From the NCBI GenBank assembly GCA_030789695.1, contig CM061141.1, positions 199,753,600-199,817,599 on the forward strand: a DNA stretch of 64,000 bases. The letters are read 5' to 3'. How positions within the stretch are numbered: position 1 is the first letter of the stretch; the number at the start of each line of letters is the position of its first letter. Position numbers and translations under genes: made by a program. Source of the DNA: Scilla litardierei. Its lineage: Eukaryota; Streptophyta; Magnoliopsida; Asparagales; Asparagaceae. The notes below the pieces were generated by a model. It was not told the origin of the DNA. It saw only the letters and a program-made list of their open reading frames with translations, and did no database searches. Of this stretch, positions 21,120 to 31,025 are shown piece by piece.

Positions 21120-21157
21120 AAAGTCCGAGGACGGACTTTATTCTAAGGTGGGGAGGA
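21120..21157 (+). other. LARD-1 pre-PPT hairpin and polypurine tract
   Basis: Hairpin AAAGTCCG/CGGACTTT (21120-21139, loop AGGA) is followed by the polypurine tract AAGGTGGGGAGGA (21145-21157) directly before the 3' LTR. LARD-2 has the equivalent hairpin with a different stem (36447-36466). Confidence 0.75.
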
Positions 21158-23998
21158 TGTAACGACCACTTTTCGTGGTACGTTGTTCGTGCACGTGCTT
21201 TTGTCCGTGCACGTGTTTGTTTTAGACCTTGTTTGTTTGTGAACACTTTCGTGTGATATGCCGTTGTGAACGTCCTTGAGAGTATTAAATAGTGGCACTA
21301 TCTTGGAACGACACTTCTCGAGTCGTTTTTCCACAATTTAAACTTACTCGATGAGACGTGACGATTCTCACTCTTAACGGGAGACGTTTCTATTTTTAGT
21401 TTCGTCGTCCGACGTCGAAATTGAGATCCGTCTTCGTAGATAGCTCACATTCGTCGCCACGATCACCACGATATTTATTTTATAATTTTTGGAGTTTATT
21501 TGACCACTTTTATATTTTTAACAAGCTTTAAAATATTTTTAATAATTTATTTTTAAATTAATTTCGGCCAAATAAAATTTATTTAAGTTTTAAACGTTTT
21601 AAAGAATTTTTGAGCCAATTTCCAGCTCATTTGGACCAAGTCAAACCCTTGGATGAGTTGGAGAAGTTTAATTTCAAATTTTAAATTATTTTAAACTTCT
21701 AATCCTATTAGATTTAGCCCTAGACCAAGTCAACCCATCTATACTATATAAGCAACCCATAGGAAGACCTATTTTCACAAGAAATTAGCCATAGCCTCCT
21801 CCAAAACCAAAATTGGACGTTGCGACGATTCGTCGCAACGTTGCGACGTTCAGCCACCGCACGACCGAAGAAACGAGGCCGTTTTCCCCGCCCCGACCGA
21901 TGCTTCCGCCCGCACCAAGCCCCGCCTGCACCCCGCTGCTGCAGCCGCTCCGTTCCCCGCTTCGACCGATAGGATCTCTCGGTCAGACCGAGAGACCCGC
22001 TCGACATCCCCGCATCTCCGCACCGCACCGACCCCCGCACCGTTCGCCCGCTCCGCTCCGCATCCGACCGACCCGTTCCCTCGACCTGACCGATGGAAGC
22101 TCTCGCACCCAGCCACACCGCAGTCGCTGCACAGCCCAAACGTCGCAGCCCCCGCATTCTCAGCGCACGACCGACGGATATCCCCGCATCGGCTGTGTAC
22201 GACCGAGAGTCACTCGTCGCAACCCCGCATCCGTCACACCGCTTGCCACCGTGGGCCCCCCAAGTTCTCCAGAGTTATTGTGGGTCCCCCAAAGGCCCCT
22301 AGGACTACTGTGGGCCCCACCTAGGTGTGTTCTCTTCGACGACTTGCCGCGTACGACGTCGTCGCACGTCGTAGCCCGTCGTCGCACGTGCGAGCTTTGG
22401 AATCTGGAATCGTTGCCCGGGTTGATGCTCTGAATTTTCTAGCGAGGAATATATATTGGAATCTGGACTTGGAGCACGATCTATTATTCCAACCCCCGGC
22501 GTCGCTACCCGACGCCGGTGTAGCTTTCGCGTCGTGTTGAGGTAACGTTTTGCACCCCTAGGACCCCCAACCCAATTGCATGCTAACCAAGACTAAAAAT
22601 CAGTATTTTAAAGTACTTTAAATGTTTTAGAATGCACTAATCAAGATTAATAAAACGGATGTAGGCCGGTGGACTTGTGCACGTAGGAATCGTGACTTTG
22701 GACTCGTTGGACGGTGTTTTCTTGACGTGATAGTTGCAGGCAAGTGAAACTTGCCAACTCTTGTGTAGGGCCATGTTTTTAGGCCACTTCCTTGTTCCTA
22801 GCGTAAAAGAGACTAGTCAGTGAAATGATAGCTGGCTAGACGCCTACTTGATCTAGTTTGACAACGAAACTAGATCCGTCACCTAATTGATCTAGCTTGA
22901 CAACGAAGCTAGATCCAACCCTTTAACCTTGTTGTTCATGCATACTAAACTGTCACGTTTACTTTCCTTACCTGTACGCACTTTTAACTGCCATGCATTG
23001 CATCTTACATGTCATCCATGCATTGAATATTGCATTCGTAGCACACGCTACATACTTGTACTTGCTTGTCCAGGGCTAGGTGCACCCCTATGCCAAACAT
23101 GAAAAACACTTCCTGGCTCGTGATCCAGAAGCGAGCATTACCGTTCGGGGGTAAGGCCCTGGCTCGATACACGTGGGATGGGGTAAGAGTTAAGCGGCCA
23201 ATCAGCTGGGAGTCTGCCTGATCAGCAACTGCAGTTGTAGGGCGTAAACTCTGGGTGGGGCGGAGTTAAGCGACCAATCAGTGTGAAAGAAAGTCATTTC
23301 AGCTGTAAGGCGTAAACTTTGCACATGACATGAAAACATGACTAGAGAAATCCTTGTAAATGTTATTAGTCTTGCCACACTTGCCATGCCATGCTAGTTT
23401 ACTTGTTGTTTTCTTTACCTGCTGCACTCATACTTAAACTGCCATGTCATTGCATCATTCTAGAACTTTTAGGTTGCTCTTACTTGTACATTCAGTTTCA
23501 CTTGCACAAGTCTTCCAGACTTGCTGACATGTGCCCCTTTCTATTTGGGTGTCGCATGTTAGACCCTGAGCCAGAGACCGTTGCTGAGTACGTGGTGTTT
23601 TACTGACACTGAGCCTACGTTCGTCGAGGATTTTGGTGGACACCGGTGACCATTCTTTGAGTCTTTGTTGAGCTTTATTTTGTTTAGGGCCCTTTGTTAG
23701 TTATAGGTGCGTAGCACCATCGTTTGTACTTTGTACTTTTGTTGGCCATGTTTGGGCCTTTAGACTCTCATTTACTTCAGCTTGGTGGCTTTTCTGCGAT
23801 GTTGGAATTTATATTTATGGATATTCTGAGATTATTCTTTTGTCTCATTTCATTATTATTATCTTGTTTCGCTCGCGTTGCAAGGACCTGCAGTTTTAAA
23901 TTTGATCGACGCTTATCGGACTTGCAGCTTTGCAGCTTCAAGTCTGAGCGGACCTTCTCACGCTTCGCCTCCATATTTTTGGGAAGCGGGGCGTGACA
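21158..23998 (+). repeat. LARD-1 3' LTR
   Basis: Same length and nearly the same sequence as 14714-17554, offset by 6444 bp. The hairpin domain copy is at 22739-22915 and the TATA box at 21745. Confidence 0.95.
22739..22915 (+). ncRNA. Putative structured RNA domain, LARD-1 3' LTR copy
   Basis: Hairpins A-D as in the 5' LTR, with identical stems and loops (C at 22813-22839, D at 22850-22876 and 22889-22915). Confidence 0.6.
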
Positions 23999-24003
23999 CT
24001 ATA
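23999..24003. repeat. LARD-1 target-site duplication, right copy
   Basis: CTATA, identical to 14709-14713. Confidence 0.85.
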
Positions 24004-24332
24004 TCAGGATCTAAGGAAAAGGTTCCTAAGAGAATCAATGCTGCGTTCTGCTGGGCCCGAAGTCGATGGACCCGAGCCAACGTCTAAAAGAAAGGATCTA
24101 AAAATCTAATTTGGTCAGAGCTAGGGAGGGAGAGGCTACTAAGATATCCTAAGACGGGTACGGCTAAATCTTAACTAAGGCGTCAGACTATCAAACCTGG
24201 GTGTATGTCTAAGTCTTCATACCATCTAAGACTAGAAAAACTTAATTTAGACTTGTACATGGATATTCAATGAATGCGGTACTCTTATTGTTCCGAACTT
24301 TTGCAAGACCTGCATGGGCCACCAGTAAAACC
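24004..24332 (-). mobile_element. LARD-3 internal region, 5' part, with primer-binding site
   Basis: Read reversed it matches the start of the LARD-2 internal region (33753-34130). The primer-binding motif is at 24309-24324 (reverse complement of TGGTGGCCCATGCAGG), 8 nt from the LTR. Its orientation shows that the LTR to the right is the 5' LTR of LARD-3. Confidence 0.8.
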
Positions 24333-25196
24333 TGTCACGCCCCGCTTCCCAAAATGGACGGAGGCGAAGCGTGACAAGGCCCGCTTAGGCCAGAGCTGAG
24401 AAGCTCGGACCCAATAAGCGTCTGTAGAGGTACCATTTTAATAGATTTTCAGGTTCTTGCATTAATATAGTTCGAAACAACAGAAAGTACGGAAAGAAAG
24501 TTGCATTCATTAAATTAGAGATATAATATCCAACAAGTACAAAGTCTAAAAGGAAGCCTAAGCGTGGCAACAAACTATCTAAAAGAAAATTGAAAGTAGT
24601 AACCTCTGAAAGTGGCGACTAAAAGACATCAAGGTCTGGTCCTCGTCAGGCACGTACTCTGGGTCGACGTCCTCGGCTCCTCGTACTCCAGTGAGTCTGC
24701 CTCGTCCACAAACTCTGGCTGAACACCTGACGTACAGCACCCAAGAGAAAGGAACTGTACATCAGGTAAAGTCTACAAGAAGGGTTAGACTTTACTGCAA
24801 GTGCACCGAACTTTTAAACAACGGTTTACTGGTTGATTAGCATGCTGAGGTTCTATTACACAACAGTTTACTGGTTGATTAGCATGATGTGGTTATGACA
24901 GAGTAACACAACAGGAATGAACACAGCAGGAAAGTAAAACGAGACAAGTAGTAGTAGTAGTAGCGTGTGCTACCAGCTACGTGACTAACCTACAGGTGTC
25001 ATGACAAGTCGGGACGTGACAGGAACAAGACGGGACAAGACAAGTGAGACACGAAAGGGTTCACGCCTTACGGTTCGAGGGGGATCAGACCCTCTTGCCG
25101 TGCGCACGCTCAACCCAACCCCAAACCCCAAGGAAGACAAGACAAGACAAGACACCAGTACAAGGGTTCACTCGCTCTAGCTTGGCGAGTGCCCTA

Positions 25197-25390
25197 TTGC
25201 CCGCAGGATGTGTATCACGGGGATCACTCTCGCATGGAGAGCATCCGAAACGCCCTCAGCCTTTTTGTATCACGGGGATCACTTCCGCTAGGGAAAGCAT
25301 CCGAAACACCGGCAGGCTTTTTGTATAACAGTCAAGGGGATCATTCTCGCATGGAGAGCATCCGAAACGCCCGCAGGCTTTTTGTGTAAC
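25197..25390 (-). repeat. 55-60-bp tandem repeats in the LARD-3 LTR
   Basis: About three diverged units containing GGATCACT, GAGAGCATCCGAAAC and GCAGGCTTTTTGT. They match in reverse the five-unit array in the LARD-2 3' LTR (38816-39085). Confidence 0.85.
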
Positions 25391-25492
25391 AGGGACAGGA
25401 CATGACAAGTGTAAGGAATTGTTATTCTAGGGTGTCCACACGCACGCACACACAAGATAGCCCTAAGGTGTCAAAAGGTGTTGTTTGTCGAG

Positions 25493-25631
25493 CTTAGACT
25501 TCGTCGTCAAGTCTAAGTCGTCAGGGCGACCCGGACGCTATCAGTTCACGTCCGGTTCTATACACTCACAGTCTAACAGTTCTAACAATTTAAGACCAAG
25601 ATGCGGTCAAAAACACAAGTGGGTACACTTG
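25493..25631 (-). ncRNA. Putative structured RNA domain (hairpins A-D), LARD-3 LTR
   Basis: In minus orientation the order is: A, CAAGTG/CACTTG (25631-25616); B, GACC/GGTC (25608-25594); C, CCGGACG/CGTCCGG (25555-25531) with loop TGAACTGATAG; D, CTTAGACTT/AAGTCTAAG (25517-25493) with loop GACGACG. Hairpin B has changed both sides relative to the GGCC/GGCC of LARD-1 and LARD-2. Confidence 0.6.
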
Positions 25632-26724
25632 CATGCGATGGCGAGTGTGTCCTCCTCTCGAAACGTCTCGTCCAAGCGTCTCGTCCAAGGAAGTCCGTCT
25701 GAAATATCACCACGGTGACGGTGTCAGGTATCAAATTCATCAAATCCTATTAGGGTTCTTTTCTAGGTTATCGGGACTATCATATTCGTCAAAAGTCACT
25801 TTTTGATGTTTCAGCCTAATCGACGATCTATCCTATGTGCACAGTCAACAAAGTCCATTCGTCGATTTTCTAGATTTGTACAACGTTTTACTGGTGCTGG
25901 AAATAACTTTTAGTTCAAGTTGACGATTTTTAGTTTAGGGTTCAGTCAGCTATTGTGGGGGTTTCTACGAGTTTTGGTGAACCAACCTGAACCGGAGTTT
26001 ATCGAAGATAGGAAGTCGTGTCTGATCGGAGAACTCCTCAGCTTTAGATCTGGTCCTCTTACGATTCTCCAAAAGCTGGAACTTGCGACGAAAGCCTACG
26101 ACGTGTCGCAACGTCGTAGATGGCAAATCCGTGAAGTAGCACACCCAAGTGGGGCCCACAGCAGTGCTAGGGGTAAATGGGGGACCCACATCACCCCTGG
26201 AGGACTTGGGGGGCCCACCACAGGAGTTGGTGTGGGAGAAACCAACTTGCGACGAACGGCCGTCGGTCGTGCACTGCCGGTGCGGGGGTTCCTCTCGGTC
26301 AGACCGAGAGGGGCTCTCGGTCGGGCGTGTTGCAGCGCAGTGGAGGCGGGGGCGTGGTGCGGTGCGAGGGATTCCCTCGGTCAGATCGAGGGATCCCGTC
26401 GGTCGCAGCGGAGCGGGCCAAGTTGCAACGTTGCAACTTGCAACGAAGCGGAGCGGAGCGTGGGTGCGGGGCAGCCTCTCGGTCGCTGCGGGCGAACCCA
26501 CCGGTCGGGTGCTAGCGGGTGCGGCGATGGTGCAACGGTGCGGGCAAAGCGGCTGTGCGGAGCGGACGCTCGGTCTGACCGAGCGATGCTCTCGGTCGGA
26601 GCGGGCGACAGCGGGGGGCTTGCAGCAGAGCGATGCAAGCGGGCGATGCGAAGCGAAGCACCGGTCGGGCACGCGGAAATGCGGGGGTTGGCTCCGGTCG
26701 GGCACTAGCGGCGGCTGAACGGAG

Positions 26725-26743
26725 TTGCGACGAATCGTCGCAA
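26725..26743 (-). promoter_or_regulatory. Leader palindrome of LARD-3
   Basis: TTGCGACGA and TCGTCGCAA arms around one base, in a diverged GC-rich leader; about 70 bp from the minus-strand TATA box at 26806-26813. Confidence 0.6.
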
Positions 26744-26805
26744 TCAAGATTTAGGGTTTTATGACGGCTAGGGTTTGTGTAATGCGAAAATAACCTAGCC
26801 TAGGG

Positions 26806-26813
26806 CTTATATA
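26806..26813 (-). promoter_or_regulatory. LARD-3 LTR TATA box
   Basis: TATATAAG on the minus strand, in the same place relative to the leader palindrome as in LARD-1. Confidence 0.5.
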
Positions 26814-27401
26814 AATAGGTTAGAGCTAGGGTTAGGGTTTGGGTTTAAGAAATTGTAATTAAATAATTAAAATAATTAATTTAAAATAAATTTACTCTCC
26901 TCTCCATTACGCAAGATGGGTGCGGCCAAAAATTCTGAAATTTGGTCTAAAAATTCTTTAATACGTTATTATAATATAGGAATTTTATCATAATTAAAAC
27001 ACTTATAAAAATAGGTTTTAAAATTATTTAAAACTTTCAAATAAAGGGAAAATAGGTCAAATTAAGCCTAAAAATTGTAAAATAAATATAGGGTGTTCGG
27101 GACGACGAAAGAAAGAGAGTGGAGAAGACGGATCTAAATTTCAACGTCAAGAGACGAAACTAAATATAGAAACGTCTCGCGTCAAAACAGAGAGTCGCGA
27201 CGTCACGTCAAATAAGATAGTATCGCTGAAGAACGACTCGAGATATGTCGTTCCAAAGTTGTTCCACAATCTAATACTTTCAGAGTCGATCACGTCAACA
27301 TATCACACAAAAACGTTCAAAAACAAATAGAGTCAAAAATAAACACGTGCACGATCAAAAGCACGTGCACGAAGAAGGTACGATAGAAACATGCTGTTAC
27401 A

Positions 27402-27799
27402 ATCAATCTGTGGAGATTCAACAGCATCATCCTGTTTCTGGTGATTCCCCATGCGGAGGGAATTGTTCTAAATCCTACTCTCACTCGAATCCCCAGGTGG
27501 AGAGTTTGTTTCTGCATACAGATGGAATTTGCGGCAAGCTTGCAGCCCTTACGCCAAGCACAGCTACCCCATCTACTTCTCAGGTTAAAGCTGGTGCTGA
27601 TTATGATATGCTTCCTAGTAGGCTTTCTATTGAAAATCCTCGCTGGGCTGCTGAAGAAGAATCCTGGGGGCACAATACTCACAAAGGGGGAGTGCAGAAA
27701 AATATTGAGACTTCTAATCAAGTTTCGGATTCAGCTACTCGTAAAAGCCTAAGACTGAAAGAAGCCAGTCTTGGACGTCTCCCTAAGCCGTCACAATGA
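27402..27799 (+). pseudogene. LINE A ORF1, C-terminal remnant
   Basis: About 130 residues of the low-complexity ORF1 tail, open to TGA at 27797-27799. The end (TRKSLRLKEASLGRLPKPSQ) matches the LINE C ORF1 end (TRKSSRLKEVSQ). The DUF4283 and zinc-knuckle part is missing because LARD-3 inserted here. The stop overlaps the ORF2 ATG (ATGA). Confidence 0.85.
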
Positions 27800-30690
27800 C
27801 AGTGTTCCTATGGAATACAAGGGGCCTCAACAACTTGGTGAGGCGCAGAGATTTGAAGGAAAGATTGCGTAAGTTACAACCAACTATTGCTGTACTCTTG
27901 GAAACCAAACTGAAGACAAATTCCCCTAATATACAAAAATGTCTCCCGAATCTCTGGAACTTTGTGGACAATTTTGCTACCAAAAAGGGGGGCCGAATTT
28001 TACTATGCTATGACCCTGGGGTCTGGCATGTAGCCATTATTTCTGTCTCACCTCAACACCTCACTGTTAGGTGCAGGAACCCTGAAGGGTTTACTTTGGT
28101 TCTGACTGCGGTCTATGGTTTAAATTCCAAAACTGAGAGGTGTGACCTCTGGAATGAATTGAGACATGATGCTGGGAGAGTAAATTCTGATGCGTGGATT
28201 GTTGGTGGAGATTTTAACTGTGTAATGTATGCTAAAGATAAAGTAGGGGGCCGCAAGCTACTAGCAAATATGATGGAGGAGTTTCAGAATTACATTACTG
28301 ATTGTGCGCTTAAGGAGCTCAAAGGTACTGGATCTCGATTGAGCTGGTGCAGTAGGCGACTGTGAAATTGTCGTATTTCTGCCCAGATCGATCGTGTTTT
28401 TTGTAATATTGAATGCACCTCGAAGCTCACAGATTCCTACCTGGAATATATAGACCCCAATTCTAGTGATCATTCCACCATGGTGATTCATTTGCACTCC
28501 AAGGTATCCTCTGATCCTAAACCTTTTAAATTCTTCAACCATTGGATTCGGCTTGATGGCTACAGGGAGTTAGTGGAAACTAGCTGGAGCTCCCCGGTGT
28601 ATGGCAATCCTTTGTTCTGTTTCACCCAAAAGCTTTATAGATTAAAGCAGAAACTGCGCAGATGGTCCAGATCCCAATCTGAGCTGAGCAACCTATCTAA
28701 GTGCCGCAGAGAGCTGGAATTGATCAGAAAGTGTGATGTTCACTCCTCCTATGATTTGCAAATCGAAGAACAGAAATTGGCAAGGGAGTTTTCTATTCTC
28801 TTAGGATTAGAGGAAGAGATGTATCGGCAAAAAAGCAGGCAGGATTGGTTGTGTTTAGGGGATAGAAATGCTAAGTTTTTTTATGCAGCCACTAAAGCAA
28901 GACAGGTCCACAATAGCTTAAACCATCTCATTGATGCTGGAGGAAATAGATGCAAGACTTATGCTGATTTAAAAGCTGAGGCTCCTTTGTTCTATGAAGA
29001 GTTATACAACCAAGATTCCTACTGGCAGATTTTCCCTAAATTGATAACTAGAAAACAGGTTTCCCCTGAGGCAAATATGTGGCTTGGTAGAAGGGTGTCC
29101 AAGGAGGAGGTGGAATTGGCTGTATTTCAGATTGGGGCTGACAAATCACCAGGGCCTGACGGGTACAATGGGTACTTCTACCATAATAACTGGGCCTTGA
29201 TAGGCCAGGAGGCAACTGATGCAGTTATTTATTTCTTTAGCAATGGTGTTCTTCCCCGTCGGGTAAATCATACTTTCTTAACCCTTGTCCCAAAGAACTC
29301 TAATGCATCGGGGTTAGGTGACTACAGGCCGATTGCCTGCTGCAACGTGCTTTACAAAATTATTAGCAAGATCCTCTGTAATAGACTGAAAGAAGTTATC
29401 CATGAGCTTATCTCCCCAAACCAGGCAGCTTTCTTAAAGGGTAGGCTCCTCTCAGATTGTTCCCTTTTAGCCCATGAACAGATAAGAGATTATAGCAATC
29501 CGATGGGAGCCAGGGCTTGTATCAAGTTGGATTTGCGCAAGGATTTTGATAGCGTGAATAAGGAATTCGTATACTTCATGCTACATCAACTGGGAATCAA
29601 CCACACTTTCATCAATTGGATCAGAGAATGCATCTCCACCCCGACTTTCTCTGTCATGATTAACGACTCCCCTACTGGCTACTTTAGCGTGAATAGAGGA
29701 TTGCGTCAGGGGGACCCTTTATCTCCATATCTATTTGTTATTGTGATGGAGGCGTTTACCATCATGTTGGCCAAGGCTGTAGCGACACATACCATCTTGC
29801 CTATGAGACGGTCTGGAGCAATATCTCACCGTTTGTTTGCTGATGATCTACTTGTTTTTTGTAGAGCTAATTCCTCCTCGCTCCATGGTCTTAAGAATCT
29901 ATTGGATGATTTTAGCCTCTTAACAGGACTCCATATTAACTGGGATAAGAGTGCAGGCATCTTCAGTAAAGGGACTAAGAATCCAATTGGATTGGCAGGA
30001 ACTCTTGGGATTAGACTGGCAACAACTATTACCACTTATTTGGGACTCCCACTGTCTTCTAAATATCCCAAGGCCCCAATGTTTAGTAGGTTGGTAGACA
30101 AGTGCAAGAAAAGGCTACTAGGTTGGGCTTCCTCGTCACTATCTATTTCGGGTCGGATTGAATTGGTGAGAACGGTTATTTATGGTATGATCTCCTTCTG
30201 GATGCAAGCATTCCGCATGCCAGTATCTATTATTCGCACCATTTCTTCTGCTTGTAGAAGGTTTATCTGGGGATCATCAGGCTTGTTGTCTTGGCGTGAT
30301 ATGTGCATGCCTAAATCCGAAGGAGGTGTAGGCCTTCGCCTTTTATCTGATCTAAATCTTGCATATGGTATTAGGCTGACCTGGCGTTACCTATCAGGAA
30401 GAGGTCTGTGGGGTAATCTAATGAAGTATAACTATGGGAATCCGGATGTTTTTTTTGCAGCAAAGGGGAAATCAATACACTCGGGCACATGGAAGTTCAT
30501 GCTCCATTCCAGAAGTATCTCTGCAATGCTTATCAAGAAGGAAGTTAGGGATGGGAAAACAACGTTATTTTGGCACGACCACTGGCTGCAGGGGGACCAA
30601 TCAAAAATTATCAGCAAATCCCAAATGGTGAGAGCAATAAGACCGTTGCAGATTACTGGAATGGTACCCACTGGCTGTTCGATATTTTGA
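27796..30690 (+). pseudogene. LINE A ORF2: endonuclease and reverse transcriptase, one in-frame stop
   Basis: ORF2 starts at ATG 27796, overlapping the ORF1 stop. Codons 1-235 are an APE-type endonuclease (MTVFLWNTRGLNN, GGDFNCV, SSDHS), interrupted by TGA at 28363-28365 between the GGDFN and SDH motifs; the same frame then stays open to 30690. The reverse transcriptase has KSPGPDG, PNQAAFLKGR, DLRKDFDS (usually KAFDS), LRQGDPLSPYLF and the catalytic FADD (LFADDLLVF). The frame is lost near 30627 by a small frameshift; the LINE reading continues one frame over to a TAG at 30753. Nicking and copying activity would be lost or split in this copy. Confidence 0.9.
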
Positions 30691-31020
30691 GTGTCAGTAC
30701 ACAGATTCGAGCGGCTTTGGAGCAGCGTAAACTGAAGCCTGGGGCAGACATTTAGCTATGGAATCCAGCAACGCCTGGAATACAAACTGGCCCCTCTGGC
30801 AATAATGATGGCGGGCTACAGCAGCAAACCGGAATTGGGCCTCAATGCGGCAGGATTCTTCATGATACGCGATATCAGGGCGTTACTAGGCATCAAGCTG
30901 TGAGACCTGGGAGGTTTATTTTGAACCGATGTGTAGGCGTTCCGGGTCCACATGTTGGTCGGGGGACTGGGCTAATATCTGGGTAAATTTCTGATTCTAC
31001 TGTGGGTGGAGACGGGGAAG
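30628..31020 (+). pseudogene. LINE A ORF2 after frameshift, plus an extra segment
   Basis: 30628-30755 reads as the ORF2 connection domain in a shifted frame (KTVADYWNGTHWLFDIL). From about 30780 to 31020 the sequence no longer resembles the LINE B ORF2; it stays nearly open (peptides such as GNNDGGLQQQTGIGPQCGR) with one TAA. After LARD-2 it joins FSLREA, a normal ORF2 motif. An extra segment of about 250 bp therefore sits in the ORF2, perhaps from another source. Confidence 0.55.
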
Positions 31021-31025
31021 CTGAT
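31021..31025. repeat. LARD-2 target-site duplication, left copy
   Basis: CTGAT, repeated at 39871-39875. Confidence 0.85.

Larger units (their letters stand above)
17555..21157 (+). mobile_element. LARD-1 internal region (non-coding)
   Basis: No open frame above about 70 codons and no retroviral motif. The left half (to about 19300) is rich in C and T; the right half (about 19350-21120) is G/T-rich with very few C, so the strand skew flips in the middle. Parts of the left half, for example 18020-18090, match LARD-2 at 34236-34320, which shows common origin. TA and GTATG-rich tracts occur at 20120-20155. It ends with a hairpin and polypurine tract. Confidence 0.85.
14714..23998 (+). mobile_element. 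LARD-1: complete non-coding LTR retrotransposon
   Basis: Two LTRs of exactly 2841 bp (14714-17554 and 21158-23998) begin TGTAACGACC and end GCGTGACA. They flank a 3603-bp internal region with a primer-binding-like site and a polypurine tract, and a 5-bp target duplication surrounds the whole. No gag or pol is present, so movement would need proteins supplied by another element. This is the definition of a LARD. By eye I found about five substitutions between the LTRs (for example at 14937/21381, 15718/22162, 15967/22411), so the insertion is recent. It lies inside LARD-3. Confidence 0.95.
24333..27401 (-). repeat. LARD-3 5' LTR (minus strand)
   Basis: About 3069 bp. Its 3' end is TGTCACGCCCCGCTTCCC on the plus strand, the reverse complement of the LARD LTR terminus. 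Its 5' end at 27360-27401 aligns along its length with the first 41 bp of the LARD-1 LTR, with several changes. It carries a TATA box (26806-26813, minus), the leader palindrome (26725-26743), the hairpin domain (25493-25631) and about three copies of a 55-60-bp repeat (25197-25390). It lies against LINE A ORF1 on the right, so LARD-3 inserted into LINE A; the paired target duplication is outside the window. Confidence 0.85.

Noticed and set aside
17555..21157. Search for gag, protease, RT, RNase H or integrase in LARD internal regions
   Set aside because: No frame longer than about 70 codons and no catalytic motifs in either strand of LARD-1 or LARD-2.
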